55,030 nt of DNA from a bacterium. Lineage in GTDB: Bacteria; Patescibacteriota; Minisyncoccia; 1-14-0-10-42-19. Position 1 is the first letter of the stretch. Every line of letters begins with the position of its first letter. The notes below the pieces were generated by a model. The model saw only the letters and a list, made by a program, of their open reading frames with translations, had not been told where the DNA came from and did not search any database. The translations under genes were made by a program, and so were the position numbers. The stretch lies in NCBI GenBank assembly GCA_030690215.1, contig JAUYHD010000011.1, positions 1 through 55,030 of the forward strand, given 5' to 3'. This document shows positions 1-9,151 of this stretch, piece after piece.

Positions 1-135
1 GAGGATTTACGATACTATCTTAGATTATGGAATATGTACTACAATGACCTTGAACATTGCGGATTGAATGGGAAAACTCCAAATGAATTTCTCGCGAATT
101 ATCAACTAATCAATCCGCCAAATGTGCCTGCCTAA
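1..135 (+). mobile_element. Transposase/integrase C-terminal fragment (truncated by window start)
   Basis: Frame 1 reads EDLRYYLRLWNMYYNDLEHCGLNGKTPNEFLANYQLINPPNVPA*, typical of DDE integrase-core transposase C-termini (IS481/IS3-like). Confidence 0.7.
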
Positions 136-142
136 AACAAAA

Positions 143-187
143 AAAATATAAAACCCGCTACCTTATGCAGGGAGCGGGTCTATTTTT
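143..187 (+). terminator. Hairpin plus T-tract terminator
   Basis: ACCCGCTACC...GGGAGCGGGT followed by CTATTTTTTTA. Confidence 0.6.
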
Positions 188-193
188 TTATAT

Positions 194-1453
194 TTATTCA
201 GTAGCGTAAAGAGCTTCGCTAAGCTCTTGGTAAACACCTATCGGAGGCTCAAGTCCGGTCGAGAAGCGCACAGAGTTAGGCGTAATGCCTATCTTTGCTT
301 TATCTTCCGCGCTCAACCCTTTGTGGCTCAATGAATACGCCGATTCAATGCTGGAAACATCTCCGGCGAGAGACGCCTTATTCGGAATAGATGTATTGTT
401 GTTCAGATAAAACAGGAATTTGTTTGTCCGTTCTTCCGACGCCCCTTTGATATAAAAATATATCATCCCGCCGTAATACATCTCCCCATCTATCGGTTTT
501 ACATGGCTCTTGAAGTTTTTCTTGTATTCATACGAATCAAGACCCGGATAAATAACACGCTCAACCAATGGATGACGTTCAAGCATACGCGCTATCACAA
601 GAGCATTCCGGCTATGCTGTCTGATGCGTTCGGGAAAATCCGCCATGGAAAACGTATGCGTCATAAACGCCTCAAACGGCCCAAGCGTGCCTCCATGTAT
701 ACAGGACCACCGAAACATCTCTTTCCAACAATCAGGATGCTCTGCGTAAAAACCCTTTGAGAGCGTAATAAACCCGAGCGACCAGCTTGATGCCCCCGCG
801 ATGTATTTCGTCCCGCTGTTTACGATTATATCAACGCCCCATTCAAACGGATGGACAAAACCGGTGCCAAACGTATTATCACAGGCAACTTTGGGTTTCG
901 CTTGTGTGCTCCGCGCAACCTTTACTATTCCCTTCGCGTCAACAAACGGTAATGTCGGGTTGCCTGGGTTCTCAAAAAATATCAGAACGGTGTTTTTGGT
1001 AATCGCTTTGCGGAGATTCTTTAAAAGGTTGGGGTCTGTTGAATACAAAAACTTAACCTCAACGTTATAAAGCAAGCTTTCATCTAGATAGACACCCGCG
1101 TCATCCGAACCGCCATAAAGCGTACGGATGATTATGACTCTTGCCTTCTTAAGATTTTTCTTCCGCATAAAATAGGATAGAGTCGGCTCAATAGCCTTAA
1201 TGACCGCGCCCATGCCATCAGAACACACACGGCCAACCGCGCCCCCCTCCATTTCTATGAGCTGTTTTTCCAACGCTACATGATCGGGATGGCACCCCAG
1301 ACGTATATATCCATGAAATTTTCCCTCAAATATATCCTTGTTCTGCTTTTCATTGCCTATCCCATCGCTTACATGGAAATACGGCATTGCCCCACAAAAT
1401 GTTTTGAAAAAATCTTCAACAGCGCTAATCGCTTCCCTGACTTTTGCTTTCAT
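194..1453 (-). CDS. PLP-dependent trans-sulfuration (Cys/Met metabolism) enzyme
   Basis: 419 aa ORF; NPGNPTLPFVD, CDNTFGTGFVHPFEWGVDIIVNSGTKYIAG (PLP Lys context), C-terminal VRFSTGLEPP typical of the family. Confidence 0.85.
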   Translation of the reverse strand: MKAKVREAISAVEDFFKTFCGAMPYFHVSDGIGNEKQNKDIFEGKFHGYIRLGCHPDHVALEKQLIEMEGGAVGRVCSDGMGAVIKAIEPTLSYFMRKKNLKKARVIIIRTLYGGSDDAGVYLDESLLYNVEVKFLYSTDPNLLKNLRKAITKNTVLIFFENPGNPTLPFVDAKGIVKVARSTQAKPKVACDNTFGTGFVHPFEWGVDIIVNSGTKYIAGASSWSLGFITLSKGFYAEHPDCWKEMFRWSCIHGGTLGPFEAFMTHTFSMADFPERIRQHSRNALVIARMLERHPLVERVIYPGLDSYEYKKNFKSHVKPIDGEMYYGGMIYFYIKGASEERTNKFLFYLNNNTSIPNKASLAGDVSSIESAYSLSHKGLSAEDKAKIGITPNSVRFSTGLEPPIGVYQELSEALYATE

Positions 1454-1511
1454 TGCAGTAGTATCCTCCGTAATGTATTTTATGTTTTATTTTCAAATAA
1501 AAACCGTGGTT

Positions 1512-1540
1512 ATTGTACCATTTAAGCCGGGAAAAATCAA
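1512..1540 (-). promoter_or_regulatory. Sigma-70-like promoter upstream of the PLP enzyme
   Basis: Minus strand TTGATT-17 nt-TACAAT; -35 overlaps the TSD of element A1. Confidence 0.55.
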
Positions 1541-1679
1541 CCCCGTAAGACAATATCGCATAATACGTCATGCGTTCGCCGCTCACTACACGCGCACTGA
1601 TTTGTTTTCTTGCTTTCCCAAAAATGTTGTTTTGTAAAATGACATATAAGAATGCATCATGCGATATTGCTCTACGGGG
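1541..1679 (+). mobile_element. Type A palindromic element, copy A1 (139 bp)
   Basis: CCCCGTAAGACAATATCGCAT...ATGCGATATTGCTCTACGGGG; TCAA on both sides (1537-1540, 1680-1683). Confidence 0.8.
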
Positions 1680-1684
1680 TCAAC

Positions 1685-1825
1685 CCCCGTTTGGCTAAAT
1701 CGAACCGTCTTCCTCGCTGCATCTACCAGCAAGTCTCGATGGCATACTCAACGGAACATTGCTTCTTCAATCATGAATGGCATTCCGTAAGACGTAGATG
1801 CGGCTTTCGATTTTGCCTAACGGGG
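1685..1825 (+). mobile_element. Type B palindromic element, copy B1 (141 bp)
   Basis: CCCCGTTTGGCTAAATCGAA...TTCGATTTTGCCTAACGGGG, TCAA on both sides. Confidence 0.8.
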
Positions 1826-1829
1826 TCAA

Positions 1830-1873
1830 CCCCATTAGATAGAGCGTTGCAAAGCCCGCTCATCTAACGCCCC
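1830..1873 (+). mobile_element. Type C short palindromic element, degenerate copy C1
   Basis: CCCCATTAGATAGAGCGTTGCAAAGCCCGCTCATCTAACG, right cap mutated to CCCC. Confidence 0.6.
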
Positions 1874-1889
1874 CCCCAGCAACACAAAA

Positions 1890-1916
1890 TAAAAAACGGA
1901 CATTGCTGTCCGTTTT
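1890..1916 (-). terminator. Intrinsic terminator of gdhA
   Basis: Minus strand AAAACGGACAGCAATGTCCGTTTTTTATTTT. Confidence 0.7.
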
Positions 1917-1931
1917 ATACTACTTTTTATC

Positions 1932-3221
1932 TTAAACAGAAATTGCTGTGTGCTTCGTCCGAAACAAAGGAGCAACATTTTCAAGCGCAAGTAAATATGC
2001 GGCAAAACGCATTGAAACTTTATATTTCTTTTGAGCTTCAAATACATTATTTGTTTCGCGCCACATAACTTTGGAAAGCGCAGTCAGCACCTGATCGCTA
2101 GTTAATTCCCCCATAGGTACGCGGTGATCTATCTTGCCCATATTACGCGCCCATTCAAAAAATGAAACCGTTACCCCGCCGGCATTTGCCAAAATATCCG
2201 GTATGACAAAAACTCCTCTGCTCTCTAAAATCAAATCGGCTTCGCATGTTGTAGGTCCATTTGCACCCTCAATAATGCCCTTTGCTTTTATCTGCCAAGC
2301 ATTTTCTTTTGTAATAACATTTTCGAGCGCGGCTGGGATAAAAATATCAATATCTGGCAAGACAAGCAATTCATCATTTGTAATACGTTCACAATCTTTT
2401 ATTTCGCGCGTATCCTTTTTCCCTTGAAATTTTTCAAGTGGTATGCCGGATTTATTATATACCCCGCCATGCACATCACTGGTCGCAACAATGGTGAAAT
2501 CTTCCTCTGCGAGGATGCGCGCCACATGGTAGCCGACATTCCCGAAACCCATCACGCCAATACGCTTAAAATCTTTTTTCTGAAGATTTTTCAGTTTAAG
2601 AAATTTTTTGAATACCTGCACAAGTCCCCAACCGGTAGCCTCCACTCTCCCGGGGATGCCTCCATATCCAATCCCCGTTGGCTTTCCTGTGACAACTGCC
2701 TCAAATGGACCATAATTATGTGTTCGCGCCCTTTGGGCATATTTATTATGAAACCAATTCATAGTAGTCGGATTAGTACCGACATCGGGAGCGGGCACGT
2801 CCAATCTCGGTCCTATGAGATTTCGTTCAAGCATCTCTTCAGTCAATGCTTCAGTAACCCTTTTAAGTTCTTCCTGGGAATGCCTGCTAGGATCAATCGC
2901 AATACCACCCTTAGCGCCTCCGAATTCAAGCCCCATAAGCCAAGATTTGAGCGACATCTCTACGGCATGATCTTTCATCTTTTCTACAGTAACATCAGGG
3001 TGGTAACGCATCCCCCCCTTATAGGGAGAGCCGGGGAAAGGAGATCGGTGCCATGCCCGACATGCTTTAAATGATTGGAGAGACCCATCATCCATAGGCG
3101 CTTCGATGTCGCACTCCCAGACCGATTTAAATCCATGAAATTTTCTCTTCAGCCATGGTTCTAATCCTAAAAAATCACTCGCCTCATCTAGGCGTGCCAT
3201 AGTGCTGCTTTTTTCAGCCAT
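1932..3221 (-). CDS. gdhA: Glu/Leu/Phe/Val dehydrogenase (glutamate dehydrogenase)
   Basis: PFPGSPYKGGMRYHPDV, GGAKGGIAIDP, APDVGTNPTTMNW, GFGNVGYHVA motifs; MAEKSS start preferred to the track start at 3236. Confidence 0.9.
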   Translation of the reverse strand: MAEKSSTMARLDEASDFLGLEPWLKRKFHGFKSVWECDIEAPMDDGSLQSFKACRAWHRSPFPGSPYKGGMRYHPDVTVEKMKDHAVEMSLKSWLMGLEFGGAKGGIAIDPSRHSQEELKRVTEALTEEMLERNLIGPRLDVPAPDVGTNPTTMNWFHNKYAQRARTHNYGPFEAVVTGKPTGIGYGGIPGRVEATGWGLVQVFKKFLKLKNLQKKDFKRIGVMGFGNVGYHVARILAEEDFTIVATSDVHGGVYNKSGIPLEKFQGKKDTREIKDCERITNDELLVLPDIDIFIPAALENVITKENAWQIKAKGIIEGANGPTTCEADLILESRGVFVIPDILANAGGVTVSFFEWARNMGKIDHRVPMGELTSDQVLTALSKVMWRETNNVFEAQKKYKVSMRFAAYLLALENVAPLFRTKHTAISV

Positions 3222-3267
3222 ATAATTCCTCCGCAATAGTGCGATTATAAATTTATTTTCAAAGAAA

Positions 3268-3294
3268 AAAGCGGTACAAAACCGCTTTCAGTAT
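3268..3294 (-). terminator. Intrinsic terminator of the pterin dehydratase gene
   Basis: Minus strand AAAGCGGTTTTGTACCGCTTTTTT. Confidence 0.65.
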
Positions 3295-3309
3295 ACTGCT
3301 GTGGGATTT

Positions 3310-3645
3310 TTACTTCAAGAGCGCGTCTATTTTTGCCGCCATAATAAAATCATTATCGGACAACCCCCCAATAGCGTGCGTCCAAAGCTCTATGCTTACC
3401 TTATTCCAGGAGTGTATAAGGATATCCGGATGGTGCCCTTCTGTCTCGGCAATATCCCCTACCTTATTTACAAAAGCAAGCGCTTCTTTAAAATCCTTAA
3501 ACTTAAAATCACGGGATATCTTCCTATGGTTATCTGCTACCGCCCATCCGGGAACCTGCCTATGAAATTCCTCTATGTTCTCCTTTTTGAGGGGAGGGGT
3601 ACCACCCTCACAGGGAACGCATTTCTTTTGTGTTAAATCGTCCAT
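3310..3645 (-). CDS. phhB: Pterin-4a-carbinolamine dehydratase
   Basis: HHPDILIHSWNKVSIELWTHAIGGLSDNDFIMAAKID is the PCD/DCoH signature region. Confidence 0.85.
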   Translation of the reverse strand: MDDLTQKKCVPCEGGTPPLKKENIEEFHRQVPGWAVADNHRKISRDFKFKDFKEALAFVNKVGDIAETEGHHPDILIHSWNKVSIELWTHAIGGLSDNDFIMAAKIDALLK

Positions 3646-3837
3646 AAAAAAATAGTACCAAGAAGTACAAAAAAACAAAATATTTAATCTGTCAATTGCA
3701 TGCTATAATAAAAATAGACACAAAACATGCAATTCACAAATACCCCAAAAACGCCTTGAAATAAGAACTATTTTAAGGTAAGCGGCAGTAAGAAGCAGCA
3801 GACAAAAACGGCATTACGGAATAAAAAAAGAACTTTG

Positions 3838-3870
3838 ACAACCCCTCTTTCACTCGAAAGAGGGGTTTGT
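3838..3870 (+). terminator. Strong hairpin, terminator-like
   Basis: AACCCCTCTTTCACTCGAAAGAGGGGTT. Confidence 0.45.
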
Positions 3871-4017
3871 GTCAATAAACTGTGAATAAAGCGTGAGTAA
3901 CACGTTAAAAATACAGGGAAAAATCAGTCTGCTTCCTAACGCCTACCTTAGAAACTATTGAAAAATAAGCTTTTTCATTAGGTCATGCCAGGGGCTTGTT
4001 TACAGGAGGCTCTTGGT

Positions 4018-4500
4018 ATGGCTTGGTGGACGCACATACTATTTGCGAAAAAAGAAACTATTCCTTCTTCAAAAAAGAAAAGGGGCGTCTTCATTACTGG
4101 CTACACAAGACTTAAAAAACATATACAAAAGAATTTTGTTGATATCCTGTATGTGATTTTTTCAATCTTTACTTACCTTTATCTTGTAATTTCGGTAGTA
4201 ACATTTTTCTTCCATGCATTTGTCCCTCATTCTCTGCCCTTCGCCATTGAAGCGCTGTCAGACCCCTATCTCGGAGCGCTCGGTGTGTATATTGTCATCC
4301 ACGGAATTGAAAAAAAACGCCGAAAAACGAAATCAAAAGGCCAATTATTCGTTTCGCTCTGGGCATTATTCTTTGTTGTAGCGTCCGTCTTTCTCTATTT
4401 TGTGCCTGACAGCACAGTTGAGAATTTATACAAAACAATTGTAACAAACGCATTCGCGGCAGTTATACTCCGCGTAGGAATGCTGATTCGTTACTTATAA
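4018..4500 (+). CDS. Hypothetical membrane protein
   Basis: ORF 3985-4500; ATG at 4018 has upstream AGGAGG; several hydrophobic segments. Confidence 0.6.
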   Translation: MAWWTHILFAKKETIPSSKKKRGVFITGYTRLKKHIQKNFVDILYVIFSIFTYLYLVISVVTFFFHAFVPHSLPFAIEALSDPYLGALGVYIVIHGIEKKRRKTKSKGQLFVSLWALFFVVASVFLYFVPDSTVENLYKTIVTNAFAAVILRVGMLIRYL

Positions 4501-4511
4501 CAAGAGTACAT

Positions 4512-4886
4512 TTAAAACAAAAGGCCTGCTTCCCGAGCTCCATCGGCAACCGCTTTTGTGCGGCCATGGTATTTATAATGGGAACGGTCAAAAACCGCTC
4601 GGTGGATTCCTTTTTTAACCGCCGCTTCGGCAAGTTTCTTGCCTATATCGCGCGCGGTTTCTGTTTTCTTCGCGGTTTTTTTCTTTGCTGAAGCTTTTTT
4701 TACATTTCCCACGCCCACTATGGTCTTCCCCGAGGCATCGTCAATAAGCTGGGCGTATGTGTGCTTGTGAGAATGGGAAACAGAAAGACGCGGACGAACG
4801 TGCGTGCCATACATACCCGCTCGAACCCGCTTTTTTCTCCGCATCATGCCTTCTTTTTTCTTTTGTGATTCTTTTTGCGTTTTCAT
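4512..4886 (-). CDS. rplR: 50S ribosomal protein L18
   Basis: RPRLSVSHSHKHTYAQLIDDASGKT...FDRSHYKYHGRTKAVADGAREAGL; syntenic. Confidence 0.93.
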   Translation of the reverse strand: MKTQKESQKKKEGMMRRKKRVRAGMYGTHVRPRLSVSHSHKHTYAQLIDDASGKTIVGVGNVKKASAKKKTAKKTETARDIGKKLAEAAVKKGIHRAVFDRSHYKYHGRTKAVADGAREAGLLF

Positions 4887-4892
4887 ATTCTA

Positions 4893-5441
4893 TTACGCTC
4901 CTGTGGTTGCAGCTTTTTTCCCGGCTTTCCGCCTGACAACCTCTCCTTGATAACGAATCCCCTTTCCTTTGTATGGTTCGGGTTTGCGGTATGAGCGGAT
5001 TCTTGCCGCTGTTTCTCCCACTTTTTCTTTATCAATACCGGAAATAGTAATAACATTCTTCTCAACCTGCAACGTGATGCCATCTTGCGGCTTTACTTCC
5101 ACCGGATGCGAAAACCCTAAGCTCAATACCAAGTCCTGTCCTTGCATATTCGCGCGGTATCCGATACCTTCTATCTCAAGCTTCTTAGAAAATCCTTCGG
5201 TCACTCCCGTTATCATATTTTTTATGTGAGCAACATATGTTCCCCATAACGCCTTTGATTCCAGCGTCTCTTTGCGAAGCGTTACTGTAACTACCGCGTC
5301 TTGTATTGTAACTTCTACCAAACGGTCATATATAGAACGCGTAAGCTCACCTTTTGGTCCTTTGACGCGAACGACGCCATTGTCATATGAAATGGTTACT
5401 CCCGCGGGTATAGCAACTGGTTGTTTTCCTATACGACTCAT
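4893..5441 (-). CDS. rplF: 50S ribosomal protein L6
   Basis: MSRIGKQPVAIPAGV...PEPYKGKGIRYQGEVVRRKAGK. Confidence 0.96.
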   Translation of the reverse strand: MSRIGKQPVAIPAGVTISYDNGVVRVKGPKGELTRSIYDRLVEVTIQDAVVTVTLRKETLESKALWGTYVAHIKNMITGVTEGFSKKLEIEGIGYRANMQGQDLVLSLGFSHPVEVKPQDGITLQVEKNVITISGIDKEKVGETAARIRSYRKPEPYKGKGIRYQGEVVRRKAGKKAATTGA

Positions 5442-5445
5442 AGTA

Positions 5446-5832
5446 TTACCAAACGCGCGCGATTATTTCTCCACCGACTTTCTGTTTTTCCGCATCTTTC
5501 GCAGAAACCAAACCCTTTGGAGTTGAAACAACAACCATGCCGCGTGAGGAACGGAATGATTTTAACTCTTGCCACCCTCCGTATATTCGCTGTGATTGTT
5601 TTGAAACCATGCGGATACCATGAATAACGGACGCGTCTTTTTCATATCGCAACGTCACTTCTATGACACGCTTGTTCTTTTTCCCCCGGCGGACGGTATC
5701 TGTAACATATCCTTTGTCTTGAAGAAGTTTTATAATTTCCATTTTAAATTTGGAATACGGAACAGACACGCTTTCGTGATGAGCGCGGGATGCATTTACT
5801 ATTTGTACAAACATGTTTGCTATTGGGTTCAT
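5446..5832 (-). CDS. rpsH: 30S ribosomal protein S8
   Basis: C-terminal VVVSTPKGLVSAKDAEKQKVGGEIIARVW; synteny. Confidence 0.94.
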   Translation of the reverse strand: MNPIANMFVQIVNASRAHHESVSVPYSKFKMEIIKLLQDKGYVTDTVRRGKKNKRVIEVTLRYEKDASVIHGIRMVSKQSQRIYGGWQELKSFRSSRGMVVVSTPKGLVSAKDAEKQKVGGEIIARVW

Positions 5833-5877
5833 GCCAATTTTTATTATGAGCGAAAACGAATAACTATAAAATTGCGC
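5833..5877. repeat. Start-codon-abutting inverted repeat (copy 1)
   Basis: GCCAATTTTTATTATGAGCGAAAACGAATAACTATAAAATTGCGC, directly before rpsH ATG. Confidence 0.6.
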
Positions 5878-6027
5878 CTATTCCTCGGCATATGTATACT
5901 TCGTGAAAATGCGGGATCTTCGCCCATTCAACTACTCGCTCGCGCTCGCAGGAATGGGCGGGGGTTTTGCAGTCGCTCGCGCCAAATGCGCATTACGCAT
6001 CTCGCGCGAGCGAGCAAATTCACTTTA
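5875..6027. repeat. ~153-bp intergenic repeat, copy 1
   Basis: Near-identical to 10112-10265; ends at the rpsN stop codon. Confidence 0.85.
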
Positions 6028-6210
6028 CCATGATGACTTCTTAACGCCGGGGAGCATGCCTTCGTTTGCAAGCTCACGGAAACAGATACGACATAAATCA
6101 AAATCCCTCATATACCCGTGCTTGCGGCCGCACCGAAAACATCTTCGCACAACGCGTGATTTGTATTTTGGCTTCTTTTTCGCTCTCGCGATTACTGATT
6201 CTTTTGCCAT
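6025..6210 (-). CDS. rpsN: 30S ribosomal protein S14 type Z
   Basis: 61 aa, [38 protein letters not shown] zinc form. Confidence 0.95.
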   Translation of the reverse strand: MAKESVIARAKKKPKYKSRVVRRCFRCGRKHGYMRDFDLCRICFRELANEGMLPGVKKSSW

Positions 6211-6253
6211 GCCAATTTTGTTTATGAATACAATGAATAACTATAAATTTGGC
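6211..6253. repeat. Start-codon-abutting inverted repeat (copy 2)
   Basis: GCCAATTTTGTTTATGAATACAATGAATAACTATAAATTTGGC. Confidence 0.6.
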
Positions 6254-6805
6254 TCATTTTTGCGGGTCAATTCTTTTAAAAGGAAATCCTAATTGGGTAA
6301 AGAGCGCCATTGCCTCTTCTTTTGAACGGGCGCTTGTAACAATAGTAATCTCAAACCCAAAAATAAGCTTTGCGTCTTCACCCACCATCTCTGGAAATAC
6401 AATATGTTCTGGGACCCCTATTGTCAAATTGCCCGACCCATCAATCGCAGAGTTTTTTATGCCGCGAAAGTCTCTCGTACGCGGGAGCGCAACAAAAATA
6501 ACACGCTCAAGAAAATCATACATACGCTGCCCACGAAGGGTTGACGCATATCCGATGATCTGCCCCTGGCGCGTTTTAAAAGTAGCAATTGATTTTTTCG
6601 CTGGACGCGGGGCTACTACCTGCCCCACGATAAGCTGTAAATCCCGAACTATCTGTTTTTGTTCTTCTTCGGTTCTCCGCCCCACGCCGACATTCACCAC
6701 AACCTTAACAATCTGGGGTATTGCCATAGGATTATCGTACCCGAATTCCTTTTTAAAAAACGGCATAACTTCCTTTTTATATTGTTTTTGCAATGCTGTT
6801 TCCAT
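6254..6805 (-). CDS. rplE: 50S ribosomal protein L5
   Basis: NPMAIPQIVKVVVNVGVG...GVPEHIVFPE. Confidence 0.96.
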   Translation of the reverse strand: METALQKQYKKEVMPFFKKEFGYDNPMAIPQIVKVVVNVGVGRRTEEEQKQIVRDLQLIVGQVVAPRPAKKSIATFKTRQGQIIGYASTLRGQRMYDFLERVIFVALPRTRDFRGIKNSAIDGSGNLTIGVPEHIVFPEMVGEDAKLIFGFEITIVTSARSKEEAMALFTQLGFPFKRIDPQK

Positions 6806-6807
6806 AA

Positions 6808-7137
6808 TTATATGTTATTCTTGCATTTTTTACATACACGAACCTTTTTCTTGTCCTCGCCCGTACGAAAACCAACACGCGTCGGCTTACCGCACGATCC
6901 GCACACCACCGAAACATTTGATGCGTGGATCGGCATCGCAAGCAATACTTTTTCTCCTTTTTTCCCTTGCTTGCGCGAACGTCTGTGGCGAGTTTGCATA
7001 TTCACGTTCTCAATAATAACGCGGCCATTTTCCAAAAAAACGCTTACAACTTTACCGGTTTTCCCTTTGTCTTTCCCTGAAAGCACTCGCACCGTATCCC
7101 CCCGCTTTATTCTTGTTTTTGCCTGCATCATTGCCAT
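6808..7137 (-). CDS. rplX: 50S ribosomal protein L24 with C-terminal CxxC pairs
   Basis: KOW-type N-terminus RIKRGDTVRVLSGKDKGKTGKV; CGSCGKPTRVGF...CKKC. Confidence 0.94.
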   Translation of the reverse strand: MAMMQAKTRIKRGDTVRVLSGKDKGKTGKVVSVFLENGRVIIENVNMQTRHRRSRKQGKKGEKVLLAMPIHASNVSVVCGSCGKPTRVGFRTGEDKKKVRVCKKCKNNI

Positions 7138-7141
7138 ATGC

Positions 7142-7507
7142 CTACACCACCTCCTGCGCTAAACCAATAATCTTTGCGTACTTTTCCCGTAATTCACGGG
7201 GGATAGGCCCGAATATGCGCCCCCCGCGCGGCTCTCCCTTTGCGTCAACCACTACAACCGCGTTGTCATCAAACCGGATGTATGAACCATCCTTCCTTCG
7301 GAACGCCTCGCGCTGTCTTACCACCACCGCCCGTACAACTTCTTTTTTCTTCAAAATCTTTCGCGGTTCTGCAACCTTCACCGACCCCACAATAACATCG
7401 CCGATACGCGCGTACCGCTTTCGCGTTCCCCCCAACACCTTAAAACACTGGATGAGCTTTGCTCCGGTGTTATCGGCTACCCCCAACATTGTTCGCGGTT
7501 GAATCAT
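7142..7507 (-). CDS. rplN: 50S ribosomal protein L14
   Basis: [37 protein letters not shown]. Confidence 0.96.
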   Translation of the reverse strand: MIQPRTMLGVADNTGAKLIQCFKVLGGTRKRYARIGDVIVGSVKVAEPRKILKKKEVVRAVVVRQREAFRRKDGSYIRFDDNAVVVVDAKGEPRGGRIFGPIPRELREKYAKIIGLAQEVV

Positions 7508-7512
7508 AAAAA

Positions 7513-7755
7513 TTATATTTTTTCTACCACAAGCCAGCACTTGTCCCGGGATATCGGACGCGATTCCTGGATAATAACGGTATCGCCAACCTGATATTGG
7601 TTTGTTTCGTCGTGTGCTTTATAGCGCTTGCTTCGCTTAATGTATTTTTTAAATACCGGATGCTTCAAATAATTGTGTACTTCTACCACAGCCGTTTTTT
7701 GGCCTTTATGCGAAACTATCTTTCCTTTTAATTTTTTCTTTGTTGGGTTATTCAT
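7513..7755 (-). CDS. rpsQ: 30S ribosomal protein S17
   Basis: [26 protein letters not shown]...[21 protein letters not shown]. Confidence 0.94.
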   Translation of the reverse strand: MNNPTKKKLKGKIVSHKGQKTAVVEVHNYLKHPVFKKYIKRSKRYKAHDETNQYQVGDTVIIQESRPISRDKCWLVVEKI

Positions 7756-7939
7756 GATTTTCTTTGTTCGTGCGGGTAAAAATACGCGCAATCGTCCGCC
7801 TCATTATTTTCCCGTTCTGATTATTTTTCACTTTTCCTTGCCCGACCTGAAAACGAAACTCGCGGAGCGCATTGCGGGTCTCTTTCAATAATTGCGCGAG
7901 CTCCTCGGTATTTTTATGTTGTATGTCTTTCATCTTCAT
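7748..7939 (-). CDS. rpmC: 50S ribosomal protein L29
   Basis: MKMKDIQHKNTEELAQLLKETRNALREFRFQ; synteny. Confidence 0.92.
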   Translation of the reverse strand: MKMKDIQHKNTEELAQLLKETRNALREFRFQVGQGKVKNNQNGKIMRRTIARIFTRTNKENHE

Positions 7940-8056
7940 ATGTTTATTCCTACAAAAAATACGAATACTTACAAAATTACAAAAACCTATCCCACTCTTT
8001 CGTACGTTCGCGTATGTTTATAATTTCATAGGATTTCATATATTCGTGGGGGTGTG

Positions 8057-8470
8057 TTACTCACGAAACACAACTTTTGTGCGCATAGGGAGTTTGGCAC
8101 CCGCACGCCGTAAGGCTGTCCGGGCATCCTGCTCCGAAATGCCGTCAACTTCAAATAATATCCTTCCTCTGCCCACCTCTGCGACATATTTTGAAGGATC
8201 GCCCTTCCCTTTGCCCATTCCTACTTCCGGCGGCTTTTGGGTGATTGGCTTGTCGGGGAAAATACGAATCCAGAGCTTTCCTCCCTTTTGCACAAAACGG
8301 GTGATTGCCTTCCGCGCAGCCTCAATTTGGCGCGAATCAATTTCTGCCGCGTCTTCCGCCTGAAGTCCGGCGCTCCCAAACGCAATTGCCGTCCCTCGAG
8401 AAGCGACTTTATTCGCATTCCCTCTCATGCGATGCCATTTTCTGTATTTTACTTTCTTTGGAAATAACAT
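8057..8470 (-). CDS. rplP: 50S ribosomal protein L16
   Basis: [26 protein letters not shown]. Confidence 0.96.
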   Translation of the reverse strand: MLFPKKVKYRKWHRMRGNANKVASRGTAIAFGSAGLQAEDAAEIDSRQIEAARKAITRFVQKGGKLWIRIFPDKPITQKPPEVGMGKGKGDPSKYVAEVGRGRILFEVDGISEQDARTALRRAGAKLPMRTKVVFRE

Positions 8471-8479
8471 ACGTTCGTA

Positions 8480-9151
8480 TTATTGTTTATTTTTTACATC
8501 TTTCACGAATTTTTCTCCGCGATAGATCCATACTTTAATGCCAATATCACCATACGGTAAATGCGCGCGCTCCCGAACAAAATCAATGTCCGCACGAAGC
8601 GTCTGCAACGGCACACGCCCCCTCATAAGCCACTCCACCCGAGACATTTCTGCTCCTCCGAGCCGTCCCGATAACTTTACTTTGACACCCTCAACATCCC
8701 TGTTTGTGATTACCTTATCAAGCGTTTTTTTCATAACACGGCGAAACGGCAACCGTCGTTCCAAATCCTCCGCAATCATTTGCGCCACGATAGCGGCATT
8801 GCTTTCGGGTGATCGAAGCTCTTCGATGGATAATTTAATCTCCTGCGGAATCGGCAGCTTTAATCGCTGCATACGCCGTATAGTCTCTTTGCGCAATGTT
8901 TCAACGCCTTCGCCTTTCTTACCGATAAGCATACCGGGTCGGGATGTGCTGATAATAAAATGCAAAAGAGTCGGTGAACGCTCTATAATAATATCAGAAA
9001 CATATGACCCGCGGAGCCGCTTTACAAGCCATTCTCGCATCAGTATGTCGCTCTTCAAAAACGTATGATATCCTTTTTTATTAAACCAGCGTGACTTCCA
9101 ATCACGAAGAATGCCTAATCGAAATGAATATGGATGAACAGTGTGGCTCAT
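8480..9151 (-). CDS. rpsC: 30S ribosomal protein S3
   Basis: MSHTVHPYSFRLGILRDWKSRWF, KH motif GMLIGKKGEGVETLRK. Confidence 0.96.
   Translation of the reverse strand: MSHTVHPYSFRLGILRDWKSRWFNKKGYHTFLKSDILMREWLVKRLRGSYVSDIIIERSPTLLHFIISTSRPGMLIGKKGEGVETLRKETIRRMQRLKLPIPQEIKLSIEELRSPESNAAIVAQMIAEDLERRLPFRRVMKKTLDKVITNRDVEGVKVKLSGRLGGAEMSRVEWLMRGRVPLQTLRADIDFVRERAHLPYGDIGIKVWIYRGEKFVKDVKNKQ

Noticed and set aside
503-1637. Plus-strand ORFs opposite the PLP enzyme
   Set aside because: Antisense shadow ORFs without family motifs or RBS; the minus frame is clearly coding
1541-1873. Type A/B/C elements as classical REP/BIME mobilised by a RAYT transposase
   Set aside because: They have clear 4-bp TSDs and defined CCCC/GGGG ends, and no Y1 transposase is in the window
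3700-3870. Candidate small RNA with promoter-like GCATGCTATAAT and terminator-like hairpin
   Set aside because: No good -35, no U-tract after the hairpin and no known RNA family recognised; could equally be a leader of the 4018 ORF
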